A stretch of 64,000 nucleotides of DNA, taken from the NCBI RefSeq assembly GCF_963576545.1, contig NC_083658.1:9813428-9877427 (forward strand). The letters are read 5' to 3'. The notes beneath the pieces were generated by a model. It saw nothing but the letters and a program-made list of their open reading frames with translations, had not been told where the DNA came from and did no database searches. The translations under genes were made by a program, and so were the position numbers. Positions 35,801 to 49,139 of this stretch are shown in pieces. Within the stretch, counting starts at the first letter, position 1; each line of letters starts with the position of its first letter. The DNA comes from Limanda limanda. Its lineage: Eukaryota > Chordata > Actinopteri > Pleuronectiformes > Pleuronectidae.

Positions 35801-36141
35801 TGATGCTTGTTTCAAATCATAATTTTACTTATTTCAAGTCTGCAAGGACTAAAAAAGAGAGAAAAACAATACATTGACTGACATTACAGAAAGCACTTGG
35901 GAAGTAAATGCGTATACATAAAGTATATGCAATGATTTTAACTGGAGCGACAAATTAAAACTAAAAATACCCTTTCATGGCAAACATAGTGGGTTTACCA
36001 GTGGGATCAGTTGTGTGTTTTTGAAGTTGTTAAGTGTCATTGAGCATCTCACTTCAAAATAAAACATATTATTATTATTTGACGTAAAAGATCCACAGGG
36101 AACCTTTAAGATCTGTGCTTTGAAAAACTTTAATCAAATAT

Positions 36142-36154
36142 TTTATTCTTTATT
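36142..36154 (-). terminator. Candidate poly(A) signals for pnpla4
   Basis: Two TTTATT hexamers on the plus strand (36142-36147 and 36149-36154) read as AATAAA on the pnpla4 strand, 1.4 kb beyond its stop codon. Position only; no transcript evidence. Confidence 0.3.
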
Positions 36155-37124
36155 CATTTGTACACAGTCTTTACAATTCATTTTCCTGGGTAGAAGTTAG
36201 TTATGGAAAGTCAACTTTGATTTAGCTGCTGTTACAGGAGCACATTTTTATGAATATGCCCGTCATTGTTACTCTGCCATGTTATCATTTCTGTATCAGA
36301 TCTGCTTTACATATGTGTCTCATAATAATTGACACAGGATCAATAGAAAGTAGATATATAGAAGTTAAAGATGTCCCACCAGGAAGTGTCAGTGTCAAGA
36401 GGAGGGAAACGAGTACCATGATGTTAGGTTAATGTCATTTGCATGATTTCAAATTTAAACATTATAGCTCATTCTACAGCAGCTGACATTTCGGTGATAA
36501 TAGTACAGCAGATCAAACTTCAATAATTCATGCAGCTTTTTTGTTCCTCCTGTAAATTCAACAGCTTCTTAAGATTCTCTGATCCCCCTTTGGTTGGTAG
36601 AAGTTGCTTTTTGATCCTTCGTCATTTTAGTTGCCTTCAGTGACAAAGCTTTTGGGAAACGTCTTTAGCTGAGGAAGGTTTGTATGATGGATCCTGCCAT
36701 CTTCTCAGTTGAAAGATGCATTTGGGAAACCAGGCTCTAGTCTGTTCTGGAACTGCAAAAAAATCGGAGTCTCATGAGCTCCAGCTCAAATGGCTTAAAA
36801 AGGAACCGACGGAGAACCTGCTCTTGTCTCCTGACGCTGGAAGAAATCAAAAAATAACCCAGCGGCAGAGAAACCCCGTGGAATCGCCGGGCACTTCAAA
36901 GACGATGCTCCCTTCCCGCGTCCTAAGGGAGCTCCCAGGCAGCATTCATGACGGCAGCATGGACTTCCTGTGAAGTGCTGCGATATCCAATATTTTTTTT
37001 TCCCCCTCCGCTGCACCAAGCTAGGGGAAATTAAATGCCTCCTTGGAAAATTGATGAAGAGTACATGCTCTCATGAAGGCTTTTCATCATGCTCAGCTGC
37101 TGTCAGAGAGCAGAGGGAGATACC

Positions 37125-37290
<166 letters not shown>

Positions 37291-37570
37291 TAACAGTTAT
37301 CTGATTGAAGCTCACAATGATACACACTCTTTCATGCTCTGCTTTATAAATATACACTGAGGCCATCACAGATCGGTCTGCATGGAGCTGTTGAATCCAT
37401 GTGCTGGTAGCTTCTCTCCAGCATCGCTTCATGGAGACACTATAAAACTAAAGTCACGCTGGAAATAGAATACAGTAAAATCAATCAAATCTGTCATTTC
37501 GGCGAATGATATTTGGCTTCGTGCTCGTTCGTAAGAGCAAGTTCTTTCCATGAGTTTTGTTTTTTTCCCG

Positions 37571-37702
37571 TCAGCTCATCCAGTCCTCTCTCTTTAGGAA
37601 CCTCACGGCGTCATCGAAACCTTGTTCGCATAAGAAGTGCATGCCGCTGGTTGATGGAGGGAACAGAGCCTGGTTCAGACGTTTGATGTTCTCCATGGAG
37701 AA
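37571..37702 (-). CDS. pnpla4: pnpla4 coding exon 6: C-terminus
   Basis: Acceptor GTCTCCTCAG. Encodes FSMENIKRLNQALFPPS, then CEQGFDDAVRFLKREDWMS and a TGA stop (37573-37571). Confidence 0.95.
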   Translation of the reverse strand, partial: FSMENIKRLNQALFPPSTSGMHFLCEQGFDDAVRFLKREDWMS

Positions 37703-40415
37703 CTGAGGAGACCAAAGACAACAGCACAGTGAGAGAAAGTGTCCTTAAAACTCCAGGCCTTTGTTTCCACTTAAAAGTAACAAACAGTATATATTATTTA
37801 AGAAATGGAAATAACTCCCAAATTTACACGAGCCGTGAATCCCCATGTGCCTAGATTTTATTAGGGCGACCGCTACTTTATGTGTGAATGTCTGCTTTTC
37901 AGGGTCGGGTCTGCTAGATTTCAAATGACTCTTTTGAATATAGTTGTGATTTTGTCGGCTTATGTTTTGATGTATTTTTGTCTTGAGGTTTATCTTGAGT
38001 TTCTCAGCATGTTCTGGATTGACAGTATGGAATACACCGCTGTGTGTGGCTCATCGATGCATTTTTATACTTCTTGGATAACGATAGAGCTCTATGGCAC
38101 GGAGGAGGAAGACCTGATATTTATGGACAAAGAAAATATAAAATTTCCCTTTCACACCATCATTTGCAAGATTGCTAGAAAAACACTGCAGCAACTGATA
38201 CAACTTAATTTCCTGATTAAAATAGTCCTTAAGAAATCAGGTGTTTCCTCCTGTTTGATAAACAATTTGAAGAAATTACTTGGTATGTTTAAAAAATGTA
38301 AAAAAATATCTTGAATCACTTGCAGATGCAGTACACAAGGGATGCGAGGCAAAATGTGTTGAGCCATTAGATCACATACGAAGTCTAAAGCCCTTTTGAT
38401 GAGGGAAAATGCGTCAGACTCTTTTGTTTTAATGGTTCCATATGGTTTCAACACTATGATCTAATGCATGTTCCCCAGTGAAGCGTTTGAAATGATTAAC
38501 CAACTAACGACTTTCGATTAGGCATTGCTAAATGTGTTTTATCCCTGATGGGGTTTGCTTTTAAGGCTGATGCAAAATGAAACACACCACCCAGACAGTG
38601 AAATGAGACCACGGTCCGTGTGGGGCTTATTAAAATGTGTCCTGTGTCACGTATTCAGCTGGATGTGTTTTCAGGCCCACTCCCACACAATAAGGATCAC
38701 TGCTGGAATGTCTCTCTGATCCCAAACTAAAGAACTCCACATTGACTGTTGTTTTGTTTTTTCCCCCATTGGGGTCATCACGGTGACACAAACGTCATGC
38801 TTAACAATAGCGTGTTCGAATGGTGCCACATCTTTAGAAACACACAAAAATACACCTAGAACCCTTATGTCAGACTCCCCTTTCTCTCAGACCAATTTGA
38901 TGCAACAATCCACTACTCACCATAACGTTCATGTTGGCCAGCCTGAGATGAGTGTTGAAGTGCCCACTGTGGACAGGACACACATCCTGCAGTCCAGCAA
39001 AGGGAGACACGGTGATGGTTCGCCCCACAGGCAGAATTGGCAGGCTGTCAGTGAACCCTCCATCAATCCATTTCTGATAAAAAAAAAAAACAGAGTCTGT
39101 GAAAACTGCCGGTCGGAGGGGTGATAAAATATCTAGGGGTTGGGTTTCTCTCTATATCACTGTCAGGTCTTACTCTCTGTAAAGAGACAATGTATGTATG
39201 ATCTGATGCTTTATGTAAGATCGGATATGCCATCTTGTTACTTTTAATCAAGGTACTAAACTAAAGTTTTAGATGACATTGCTCCTGTTAAAATCAAAGT
39301 GCTGCTAATAAAACTAAAAGTCCTTGGGTAGTTGGTGAATCGATAGGGAGGAGGAAAAGGAACTGAAGAAGAGTACAAATGGCGTAAAACCAAACTTTTA
39401 GAGCATCGCAACAGCTTTAATTATTTATGCCTCAGTAATTAAAAAAGCAAGGCAAGCACATTTTGGAAAAGATAATAAACAAAAAACTATCTCTACCATA
39501 GATCAACTATTAAATAACTCTATAAAATATTCTTATAATTGCAAAGAACAGAAACAGCCAAAAAATTACTGAAGAATAAATAATGACAATGGTATTCTGT
39601 CTATTTTAGTACTACAGGATTTGAGTGCGCCATTCGACACAATCGGTCATAATATTTTAATGAAAATATTAGCATTATATTATCATACCCTAAAGGATGT
39701 GATATTTGCATTCGTCTTGGGAAATTTGATCTCATGTGGTGTACCCCGAGGATCTATTTTAGTCACTTTAGGTCCAAACATCTACTGTGTAAAGGCCCTC
39801 TCAGCTTAATATGCTCATGTTTTTATTGTATCCTGATTTTTGTGAAATGAAGCATTTTAATTGGGAGTTGTATGTTGGCATGTCCCTAGATTGACACAGT
39901 ATAATGGTTTTCCTCAGTACCAATTAGAAACAGAGAGACCATTATGTTTTTGGGGAACATCAAACTTCACAACAAAGACATTTGTTGGGACTTTTATTTT
40001 GGAATTTATCCAACTGGAAATGGTAAATATGCCTTATTACGTGTGTTCTTACACTCGGACCAATCCAAAATACACATGTGTCACTATATTGTTTTCTTAA
40101 AATCTATCAATCTTTTCTAAACAATGATACCAAGTGCTTTACAAAGACAAAAAAGCACCAGTCAGACTTCAAATAAGAACAAGTCAAAGCAACATAACTG
40201 GGGACTCTCTACAAAAATAGGCAAGATTTGCTCTAAAGTTGCTCAAGGGAAATGTCAGTCAATACGACAAACACCCCCCTGATGATGTAATAGAAACTGT
40301 AAGAACCAACTCATTTTGAAAGAGCAAAGGCCAATGGGAAGATGAACTGGCTGATGTAGCCTCAATCTTGTGTCTGAGCCAAAAATCTTAAATAATAGAT
40401 AAAGAGCAAGCCAGT

Positions 40416-40461
<46 letters not shown>

Positions 40462-43198
40462 GAACATTTTGTCCGCCATGTTTGTGTGTGTACGTGTGGA
40501 GCAGTAAGCAATGGAGGAAGGCAGACAGCCAAAGAGAAGGAGTTAATGCAAGAGGCTCAACAATTACCTTTCCTCATCAACACAGGGCCCATTGGACCGG
40601 CTGTAATTTGTAGAGATGCAAGTATCAAGATAGAGCACTTGCACAAAGATGGAGGAGTGGACAGAGGCACGGTAACAAAGACAGATGTTTCAACTGGAGC
40701 CCACAATCACCCTGCCTTACTCCTTTCTTTCTCTTCTCTCCCTCTCTCTCTAACCTTCTCGCTCTCTTCTCCCGTTTGCAGTCCATCTTTCACACTCTTG
40801 GCGAGGCATGCTGGCACTGGGGCTTTCACAGCTACTGCATTTTAGTAGTTTAACAGTCAACTCTTTCAACAAACGTCATAGACTAGTCGATTACTCATGG
40901 GAGATGATGCGTGCGCATGGTTAAAAGCGAGGATATCTCTGGCCTTCAAGTCAAACATGACAAACCAGGCCTATGAATTATCGACTACTTTTAAACAACA
41001 GCACCCCCTGCTGCATGTCTGCGATAGATCCATTATTGCACAGGGCTAAAACCACGAATGGACGACTAGTCTACAACAATGCACAGTTTCAACTGGTGGT
41101 TTTGATTATCGAGTATTAGTCAAGTAGTTTGTGCTAACCCAAGTTAACATGTATCTAAACAAATGGACACCTTATTGTGTTGATGTGTAATGTGTGTGTC
41201 GATTTGGAAGGTCCTGGCAGATGAGTACATTGGTTCATTTGTAGGCGTCATACGCAATAGTAAAGGGTTGTACTTTTCAATTCAAGTTTTTAGGTATTGC
41301 CTATACTTGGTACAGGTACTTTGCATTCCAAACACTAGTCACTGCAATTCATAATGGAGCAATGTATTGGAGGAGAACCACAAATACTGCACTAGAAGCC
41401 AAATTTGAAGAACTCTGAGACTTTTCTCTGGACAAACAGTGAATGAGCCCATTACCTGTCCCCTGAATTCCACTGGTTTGAGTCCAGCATAGACAGGAAC
41501 AAAGCTGCTGGCCAGTAGAGCCTGGAGAAGTTACAAGGGGAAATACATTAAACCAGTAAATACTCACAAGAGGCAATGCTCCTTCAGCAGGCGGTGGCTG
41601 TACATTGAATGTTTTGGCCCAGTCAACATCTAACATGAGTGACTTTGTGTAAATGTACCATAAAGTAGATTCAAAGATCACAGTTAGTGCCTCAAATGCT
41701 ATTAGTGGCATTGCTGATGATATTACATTACTTCATTACACAGGTATTGACTTTGTTAGTGTCACTTTCTGTTCAAAGCAGTAAAAAGTAAACACTAAGC
41801 TGAAGAGTGGACAGAAACGAGGACGTAAGACAATCATAAACATTTATGAGAGCGTTTTAAAGTGAAAGGATCAGCGAGTGTGGGTGTGTACCTTTATGAG
41901 CTCCTCCCTGGAGGTGAACCTCGACACAATGTGGTTCCTGCCACTTCTGGAGTGTGTTATTGAGACGTGGAGGCGGTCCGTGGCCAGACTGTGAGCGTCA
42001 CCGGGTAGAATCTCCTCCATCCCCTCCCTGGAGAGCAACAACACACTGATGCTCATTTGTCAGGTTTTCACCAATGTCCCCACAGTGTCTCATAAACACA
42101 GTTTCACGTAATTAAAACTACAGACTCACCAAAGCATATTAAAGAAGGATGTAACGACATGGTCAGCTCATTTGATTTGAACTCACAACACTGAGATCAC
42201 AGTTTAATTCACTTTTTTTGTTTTCATTAAAAAGTATGTGTTTTGACATTTGTGTAAACCCTTGATATTCACTGGATACAGCTCAGTAAGATGAAACAGA
42301 TGCTTTGTGGTTCTACTCTTGACAAATTGGCCAATTTTATTCAATTTCAACAGAGAGGACGATCATGCTCAAAACATTGTTGTACTCTGCTAATAAATGC
42401 AGATTGGTCAGATGAGGATCTTCGGCTTATGATTGGACACTGTTGGCAGCCAATTGTAAATCCGACTCATGTTGCAGATGCTTACTGGTGATGGTTGAAT
42501 CAATAACTTCATTCCACTCTGTAAATATCCAATAAATGTTTGTGTTTGTGGTGCATGACGTCACAAACACTTGAAGAAAGGTGTTTCCCTACAAAGCTAA
42601 TCAAATTTAGTATATGCCCTTTTATAAATTATAAAAATAAAATTGGTATAATAGTTAAATTCCTGACTAAATGATTTCCAAAATTATAAAAAATGTATCC
42701 TCAGGTTGTGGGTACCAAATTCTTCTTTGTGGGAACTATTGGGTTTCCCCACCTTCCAATGTAATTGGTGTTATATAAATAAAATAGAATTGAGTAAATA
42801 CCGTAACGTCAGCATGAAGTTGTATCCTGGTGTCATGGCGCCGAGCTGCTGTGCTCTCACATTCTGAGCAAACCTGTAAGTGAAGTCTTTACACTCCTGG
42901 AAGACGGGGAAACAATGATCACATCTCACTTCCTGACACATGGTTTACGAAGTTGTGTTTAATGATTTTAGGCCACATTCACAAGCTGATCTGTTCCGGA
43001 ACAGAACACATATCTGACCTCCAACTTGTCGGGGGCCGTGATCATCACAGCAGCCACCAGGGCCCCGGCCGAGGCCCCTGCACAGGCCCCGAGGGAGCCA
43101 ATCAGCTGGTTGCCATGGCGGAGGAAGGCTCCCACGGCCCCCAAGTGGTAGATCCCCAAGAATCCACAGGCGGCAAAGGACAGATTCAGGACCGTCAT
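37571..43198 (-). CDS. pnpla4: Patatin-like phospholipase domain protein 4, complete, six coding exons
   Basis: PNPLA4 (GS2) is a small patatin-fold serine hydrolase reported to act as triacylglycerol lipase, phospholipase and retinyl-ester hydrolase/transacylase. Coding exons on the minus strand in order: 43019-43198, 42802-42896, 41892-42027, 41456-41521, 38921-39073, 37571-37702. Phases join cleanly into 253 aa, exactly the human length. Visible: oxyanion glycine motif CGFLGIYHLG (11-20), nucleophile motif GASAG (41-45, Ser43), and the dyad Asp in DGG (163-165), plus ASSFVPVYAGLKP, LPILPVGRTITVSPF and NQALFPPS blocks. All introns are GT-AG. The start is the ATG at 43198, preceded by an acceptor (TGTGTAG), so at least one 5' UTR exon lies upstream. 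It is convergent with sts, 4.9 kb away. Confidence 0.95.
38921..39073 (-). CDS. pnpla4: pnpla4 coding exon 5: catalytic Asp
   Basis: Acceptor TTTATCAG and consensus donor GTGAGT. Encodes KWIDGGFTDSLPILPVGRT with the dyad aspartate, then ITVSPFAGLQDVCP. Confidence 0.95.
39330..39810 (+). mobile_element. L2-clade LINE fragment in pnpla4 intron 4
   Basis: The 3' half (39599-39780) reads VLQDLSAPFDTIGHNIL and ISCGVPRGSILVTLGP, which match the reverse transcriptase A-box (DLSAAFDTVDH) and the CGVPQGSILGP block of L2/Rex1-like LINEs. Upstream sequence to about 39330 matches the linker before the RT but is frameshifted and stop-filled. The element is truncated at both ends and dead. It is antisense to pnpla4. 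Confidence 0.75.
40417..40458. repeat. (CA)n microsatellite in pnpla4 intron 4
   Basis: About 21 CA units. Confidence 0.95.
40850..41130. repeat. Probable decayed MITE in pnpla4 intron 4
   Basis: GACTAGTCGATTACTC near the left and GATTATCGAGTATTAGTC near the right are loosely inverted, and GACTAGTC recurs near 41066. The GACTAGTCGATTA phrase is typical of abundant fish MITEs. Ends are not defined. Confidence 0.35.
41456..41521 (-). CDS. pnpla4: pnpla4 coding exon 4
   Basis: A 66-nt exon between acceptor CTTCTCCAG and donor GTAATG. Encodes ALLASSFVPVYAGLKPVEF followed by RGQ. Confidence 0.94.
41892..42027 (-). CDS. pnpla4: pnpla4 coding exon 3
   Basis: Acceptor CTCTCCAG; encodes EGMEEILPGDAHSLA, DRLHVSITHSRSGRNHIVS and FTSREELIK; donor GTACAC. 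Closely colinear with the mammalian protein. Confidence 0.94.
42802..42896 (-). CDS. pnpla4: pnpla4 coding exon 2
   Basis: Acceptor CTTCCAG; encodes ECKDFTYRFAQNV and QLGAMTPGYNFMLTL, ending in a split Arg codon before donor GTATTT. Confidence 0.92.
43019..43198 (-). CDS. pnpla4: pnpla4 coding exon 1: oxyanion and nucleophile motifs
   Basis: Begins MTVLNLSFAACGFLGIYHLG and includes GACAGASAGALVAAVM with the catalytic serine. It has exactly 60 codons, ending ...APDKLE before donor GTCAGA. A GTG three codons upstream in frame lies right after the splice acceptor and is not a likely start. Confidence 0.94.
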
Positions 43199-43420
43199 AG
43201 TCAGCACCTACACAGACATGACCACACATAAAATATATAAATATTTTTAGCATCCAATTAATCAATCACAAAATGTTAAAGTACAAGTGTTTCTCCCTGA
43301 AAATACTAATAAAGGTCATTAGAATGCAGTGCTGAGAGGCCCCACACACACATACATTGTAAACACACACGCATACAACATACTAAGTAGCTTACTTAAG
43401 TAGCCTAAGTTATATAGGCA

Positions 43421-43487
43421 ATCAATCAAATGTTATTTGTATATCCCTGTTGGGACCCTGAGGTGCTTGTATCTACTGTGCCTGTGG

Positions 43488-43549
<62 letters not shown>

Positions 43550-43770
43550 ATATAAACAAGAATCGATTTTTTTTTCTGGGTCGTAACAATCCCATATTCA
43601 AAAATCCCAATTTGTTTCATATAGTGCAACATACTCTGTCCTCATACCTCAACAAGAGTATAAGGAAAAAATTGTAAAAAAAACATTTAACAGAAGAAAA
43701 GAATATATAGAAACCTCAGAGAGAGCCACATGTGAGGGATCCTTCTCCCAAGTGGGACAGAGATGCAAGA
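43421..43770. repeat. Teleost SINE-like dispersed repeat, copy 3, with (CT)n
   Basis: Starts AATCAATCAAATGTTATTTG, is interrupted by a (CT)n tract (43492-43546), then resumes with CCCATATTCAAAAATCCC, CTCAACAAGAGTATAAGG, CCTCAGAGAGAGCCACATGT and GGGATCCTTCTCCCAAG. Same family as 3203 and 16983. Confidence 0.65.
43492..43546. repeat. (CT)n microsatellite
   Basis: About 27 CT units. It lies inside a SINE-like repeat upstream of pnpla4 coding exon 1. Confidence 0.95.
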
Positions 43771-44269
43771 AGAAGCCACTTGCTGTCGTATGAAGAAGTG
43801 TTCCCCAGCATTGATTTATTTCATCTACTCATTTATTTAAATCCGTCGTATAATTTATATATAACCGCTGTAACCCACTTAAGTTAGCAAAATCTCTTTC
43901 ATAATGTGCAAATGAATTGCCATTATGACGACTGTATACTATTATTATCAGAATTATTATTATTGGATGCTTACAGGGCTTACATATGAGCGTTACACAA
44001 CTGTCCCTCTCCCCCTCCCCCCTTATGTATGTTGTGCACAGGCATCAGCTGTAAAGAAGCATGGGGTGGATTTATTGTGCTCAGGTCCTGTCATACAAGC
44101 CACTGAGTCAGCACCTCTGTATGTCTGTGGGAGAACAGCGCAGGATGACGTAGATTACAGCTCCTTTGAAAACATCCCATAATGCACTGATAACGCCACA
44201 CAGCTTCTGTTGCAGATATATAGATCACAGAGGCTGTGGTGACACGTGTATAGACATGTTATAACCTTC

Positions 44270-44530
44270 CGCCACAACTGGGTCTACAATCAGTGCACAG
44301 GCTAAGCGCTAAAGGCTGCGGAGGAGAGGACGTACCGTGAATACGGTCCGAAACCCTCCGATCTGATTGGCTGCTCGGTTATCACATTCGTTACCGGTGG
44401 ATAATTTAACATGACAGAAAGAACTTCTGTTGATAGAAAGTCCAGGATTCACTTTAGCTGCGCCCCGCGGAGCGGAGGAGCACGCTGAACCTGTTCCGCT
44501 TCTGTTTACAAAATAAAACCACGTTTCAAA
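44270..44530 (-). promoter_or_regulatory. Probable pnpla4 promoter and 5' UTR exon region
   Basis: Locally GC- and CpG-rich (for example GCGCCCCGCGGAGCGG) in AT-rich surroundings. On the minus strand a strong donor ACG|GTACGT occurs at 44336/44335, fitting a non-coding first exon ending at 44336 that splices to the acceptor just before the ATG at 43198. An inverted CCAAT box (GATTGG) lies at about 44363. Inferred from position and composition. Confidence 0.4.
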
Positions 44531-44599
44531 ATAAAACTACGGTGGCCGAGAGAACTCAACGAGCTGCAAATTAAGGGCATCCATTGGACGACACTGGTG

Positions 44600-47500
44600 C
44601 AAAAAGTCGCAACACATGCAAATACAGGAAAAACATGAAACAAAATCTAAATCATATATTTCTACCGAGCTCTTTCTTCACAAATGTAAAACTGCATAAA
44701 GCAGTTGCATAATATAATAAATACTTGCATTCCTCTAATATGAATATGAATTAAACTAGCAAGACTTAACCACCTCACTCCATTTCAAGGCATATGTGAC
44801 TCCTCTGGGAGATTTCTGGAGTTATAGATGTTCATTACATGATTCAAGGATTTTATGAAACAGCCATGTTTCCCCTTTCAAACAATCATTACAAGGGAGT
44901 TTGCAGGAGCGCTTTATTTAACAGCATAGCATGGCCCATTCTGCAGGTTAGCTCTTAATTTTGATCAGGAGTTCCCCCAGCATGTGGAATCCTCTATAAT
45001 GTGCGCTTCACACAAGGACATATCATAGAGGGGCATCCTCCATCCTCAAGAAACCTGCTCCACCTCATTCAAATGTACTTTGGACCAACTCAAAACCCCG
45101 TTATATTAATAATACCAGCTCCCTCAACCCTGTTTAACTTTGAAATATTTCCCTTCAACTTCTTGAAACCGCTTTATTATACCACTGCCTTCAGTTTTTG
45201 TGACAGATCCAGATGTTTTTTTAATAATCAAATGACATTATTAAACGCTATCACCATGCTACAAATCCCAAATGAAAGTGAACACTGCACTGAGGTTGAC
45301 GTTTAATGTCAGGAAGCTTTGAACTTAGGAATCTTTTGATTTTTGGAAACCGAATGTGATAGATAACCATTCCTTTTTGAAAACAAAACAAATGAATCCG
45401 ATCCATAAAATTGATAACTGTACTTTGAAATAAGGCTACATTCACAGATACCAGTATAAAACTCCTGATTTGACTCCATCTGTCCCTTTTCCTGCCTTCT
45501 TCTGTACTCCTTTAGGTTCTCTACAACCTCAGTTTTATTATTTCCTCGTCTGCCAGACAGTCGGCTTGGGGGTAGTGAATCCTGATGAGGGGTTGACTGC
45601 TGTGGCAATTGTGCTCCGAGGCCCGATGGAGTCCTTGACTACCCTCTGCCCCTAATCCAATTGGAAGTGATATCAAATCAAATGTTCAGAAGAAATACAA
45701 GGTTAAGTTAACCAACATAAAACATTTTGTGAATCAGACTGACAAGAGGTGGAGCCAGAATATTCAGATTAGATTCACAATCAGTGTAAAGGGCATCCAC
45801 ATAAAGCCTACATGTGATCTAGTGGCCCTTTTATCAGATAATACTGGATAAAAAATGGGCTATGATTTGTGCTTCATACTATGTTTGCTTAGTGGCTTTA
45901 ATTTGTCTTTTAGGACCAAAGTGTTTGGGAATAAGCAAACTATGGGGGTCAACAAAATGGGTAATGTTAGAGGAAGACATGAACCAGAGCAGTAACGGAG
46001 GTGAGGTGCAAGGCTTCTGGAACTATTATTCATCACAAGTCCTCGGCTGTGGTGGAAAAAGTAAAAAAAAATTCTCCTTTTTGTAAACACTCTTCTCGAC
46101 CTTGATGGAATACGTCATGAGGCTAGAGAAAGATGTGAAGGGGAATTCATAGGCATTTCAGATAAAGAAATCTGTGCTTCTCAGAAAATCCGACTGCACA
46201 TAGGCTGAGAATTTGAATCAACTTTATCTGTAACACATGGAAGAAATGTACAGTGACTAACTCCATGCTGGAGTGCAACAATTCGGGGGAAGTTTCCTGT
46301 CCAAAACAAAATCACAGATTTTAAGAGGGTTTTCACTTTAATCTTTTTAGAACTTTAACCATCAATTGCTAAATGACCTACAGAATATTTATAGTTCAAA
46401 CTAACCAAATACATAATATAAATATAAAACCTGTGAATAATAATCAGGATTTCTATTGTGACAGGGTGGGGTCATGATGCAACATGACAGTAAGTATCTC
46501 ATGAATGAATATGTGGCAGCCAACGGGAATAATGGGACGTTATTATCTCCTTTCCTTTGATGAAGGATGCTTCAGTGTATCCTATGCTAAAGGAGATGAT
46601 AAAGGAAACATTGAAGCACCTACATCCTTCTTCTTCTTGGTTATTTCGCTTAGTAAGGAACATTTAGTCTATTTATTTACCGAATGTGGACATGTATGCA
46701 ATATTTGCTTTTAATCATTATTTTAACAGTTTACAGGAAGTTTACTGTGATTTTGCAAGCTAGCTGTGTTTAACCCCAATCTGACAGTTAACAGCACAGT
46801 TGAGTCTGGTTCTGCTTAGTGTTTTTCTTTCATTCTTGTGTTTTTCTCTATTATTAAACCACAGATCATCAAATGGGTTTTTAATACAAGAAAATGTGAC
46901 CATTCTTTCTCACTCCATCAGGCACAGATGGGGGCAGCCTTTGGCAACATCCATACTATCACGTTTTAAAACTTAAATATCAATCATTATGATTTATGCC
47001 TGTTCCTACTAGCACCTGAAAATGCATATCATGTTCCCATTCACTTACACTGGGCATGTGCTTGCCAGTGAATACAGGGAGGCATGTGCGTCACACTGAT
47101 CACAGGACTTGTGGCATTTTTCCTGAATAATTGCTCCTATACGCATGTAGCTGCATCGTTATAAAATGCAGAATTTAACATCACACAACCGCTGTAATCA
47201 AAGGAAACAGGGTCAGCAACTCTTGTAATTGGTTATCCCGGGCTGCGTTCTACTCAGGTAGCCAAGACTGATTGTTTTCAGCCAGAAGGGGGTCATGTGA
47301 TAGGAGCGTGACGAATCAGCATATTGTGGCTGAAGAGACCCAATCAGCATTCTTCTGTAAAAGAACCACACTACATTGTTTTGCAATTGTAGTGTGGTTG
47401 TACCCTTTATTTCTGGTGTGCTTACCCCATGTGAGCCAGAGTGCAGCCAATGTGGTGCTGAGAGCCAGTACAATATGATAAACTATTAATTACAAGTATT

Positions 47501-47892
47501 TATACAACAATGTTTAGGGTTTACGTTATAATTTCCCTTATTGTATACCTATACATGTCATGTCCTCTTTTTCTCTCTTTCCAAACACGATATTTTTCTC
47601 TCTGCACATCGTGTTTCGGAGGCTTGCAGAACGTTTTAAGCCACTGCAGCCTCTCACATTACCTTGCTGAGTCATGCACGGAGTCATACACAGCCTCGAC
47701 ACGATTTCGGGTGTCCTTGTCATCCGCATCTCCGTTTGAAATCCTTTTGATGATTTTTTTTTTTTTCACCCCCTTCACCTGATGTCTGCCGGTGAATGTG
47801 GGAAGCTGTTGGAAGTGTGGAGAAATACTGGCATCTGTTGTTTGGGTCCCACATTGCACAATCTGAACGTTTCAGCTTGCAACAGCATGCAA
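44600..47892. other. Intergenic DNA, no gene recognised
   Basis: AT-rich with short ORFs that show no family motif. No complete transposon or RNA gene was recognised. Confidence 0.45.
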
Positions 47893-47897
47893 CCCCC

Positions 47898-47928
<31 letters not shown>

Positions 47929-47929
47929 A
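47893..47929. repeat. C22 homopolymer joined to (CA)n
   Basis: A run of about 22 C (47893-47914) directly followed by CA units. On the opposite strand it gives glycine runs that are not a gene. A second C-rich stretch lies at about 48404-48421. Confidence 0.9.
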
Positions 47930-49139
47930 TCAACGCCTTCAAGTGCAATCTTACCTGCACTTGAACCCCAATTGCATCTCACCCCTTACTATGACGATCC
48001 AGGACAATTGCCCGGCTTTGATTGGGGCATTCAGAACCAATATGCACAATATTTGTCATATTACTAAACATTGCTGCTCACAAACGAAGAAGAAGAATTT
48101 AAATTAAGTTTTTTGCTGTAGTGTTGAAGCGTCCGTGCTGTTTGCAAACACTGACCTGTGCACCTCGGCTGGCAGTCGCCCAACGTGCTGTCGAGTCTTT
48201 GAAATGCAACATGCACTGCAGCCAATACGTGTACGCGCCTGTTTTTAAAATGAGTGCACTGTGCTGAGGCTGACCACTTGATAGCTTGCAGAGCAAATAA
48301 TGGACCATCCGTACTCGACAACACCACTATCCATCTGCCACAGAGCCAATCATTAGGCCACGCCATGAGCAGTCAAGTCACATCTTTGCAGGTTTCTGCA
48401 GCTACCCCCCCCCCACCCCCCCAGACATGGCCCTAAAGAACGCTGCTATATTCAGCTATATGACACATTAAAGCCTTTTTCTTCTTCCAAGGCAACTTCA
48501 AACTGTCAGAACACAATGGCAACTGAATTGGAGTTGTCATAATTGGATTTATTAGTTGTTGGAAATGATCTGCCATCCAGTTATTAGATTTTTAAAAATT
48601 AATTAAATTCTCTCAAGGGGAAACGATCTTTTTTCCATAAAAAAACGTTCAGAAGAGGTCTTGTAATTTCTCCATTAACGGCAATGAACATGATAATAAC
48701 CCATAAGGATTATCATGTTTACCATGTCAGAAACAGATGGAAATGTTAAAGGTCGAAAAGCCATTTGCTTGAACCAATTTCTCATATCTAGACAAAATGT
48801 TTAGAAACCAACCATGAAAATTTTTTACCCTGCCACTGGGTAAATCTTGGCCTCGGGGGAAATCTGGTCATTTGATCTGTTTTTGAAAATGCATTAGCCA
48901 TTCTGAACAGGGTCTCCATTCGATAAATGTGTAGCCCTCGAATATAGTCATAAAAAACATGGATCCTCCAGTAATTAGAGGGTTTAGACCGTTATGCTAC
49001 GTAATAAAGAAGCAAGATACAATGAGGTCTATAATTTAACCACCTCCATCTTCCTAGTCCCTGTGGGAGAGGCGGTTGTTTAGCTGCTTTTTTTATAACA
49101 AAGGTTTTAAGTGCTCTCTCATTTCCTTTAGGTAATTTG

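Noticed and set aside
37880..38314. 144-codon plus-strand ORF inside pnpla4 intron 5
   Set aside because: Antisense, hydrophobic and AT-driven composition, no motif; probably chance, although its length is at the upper end for this window.
43199..43207. GTG-initiated start for pnpla4 three codons earlier
   Set aside because: The GTG overlaps the splice acceptor region, and the ATG at 43198 gives the family length of 253 aa.
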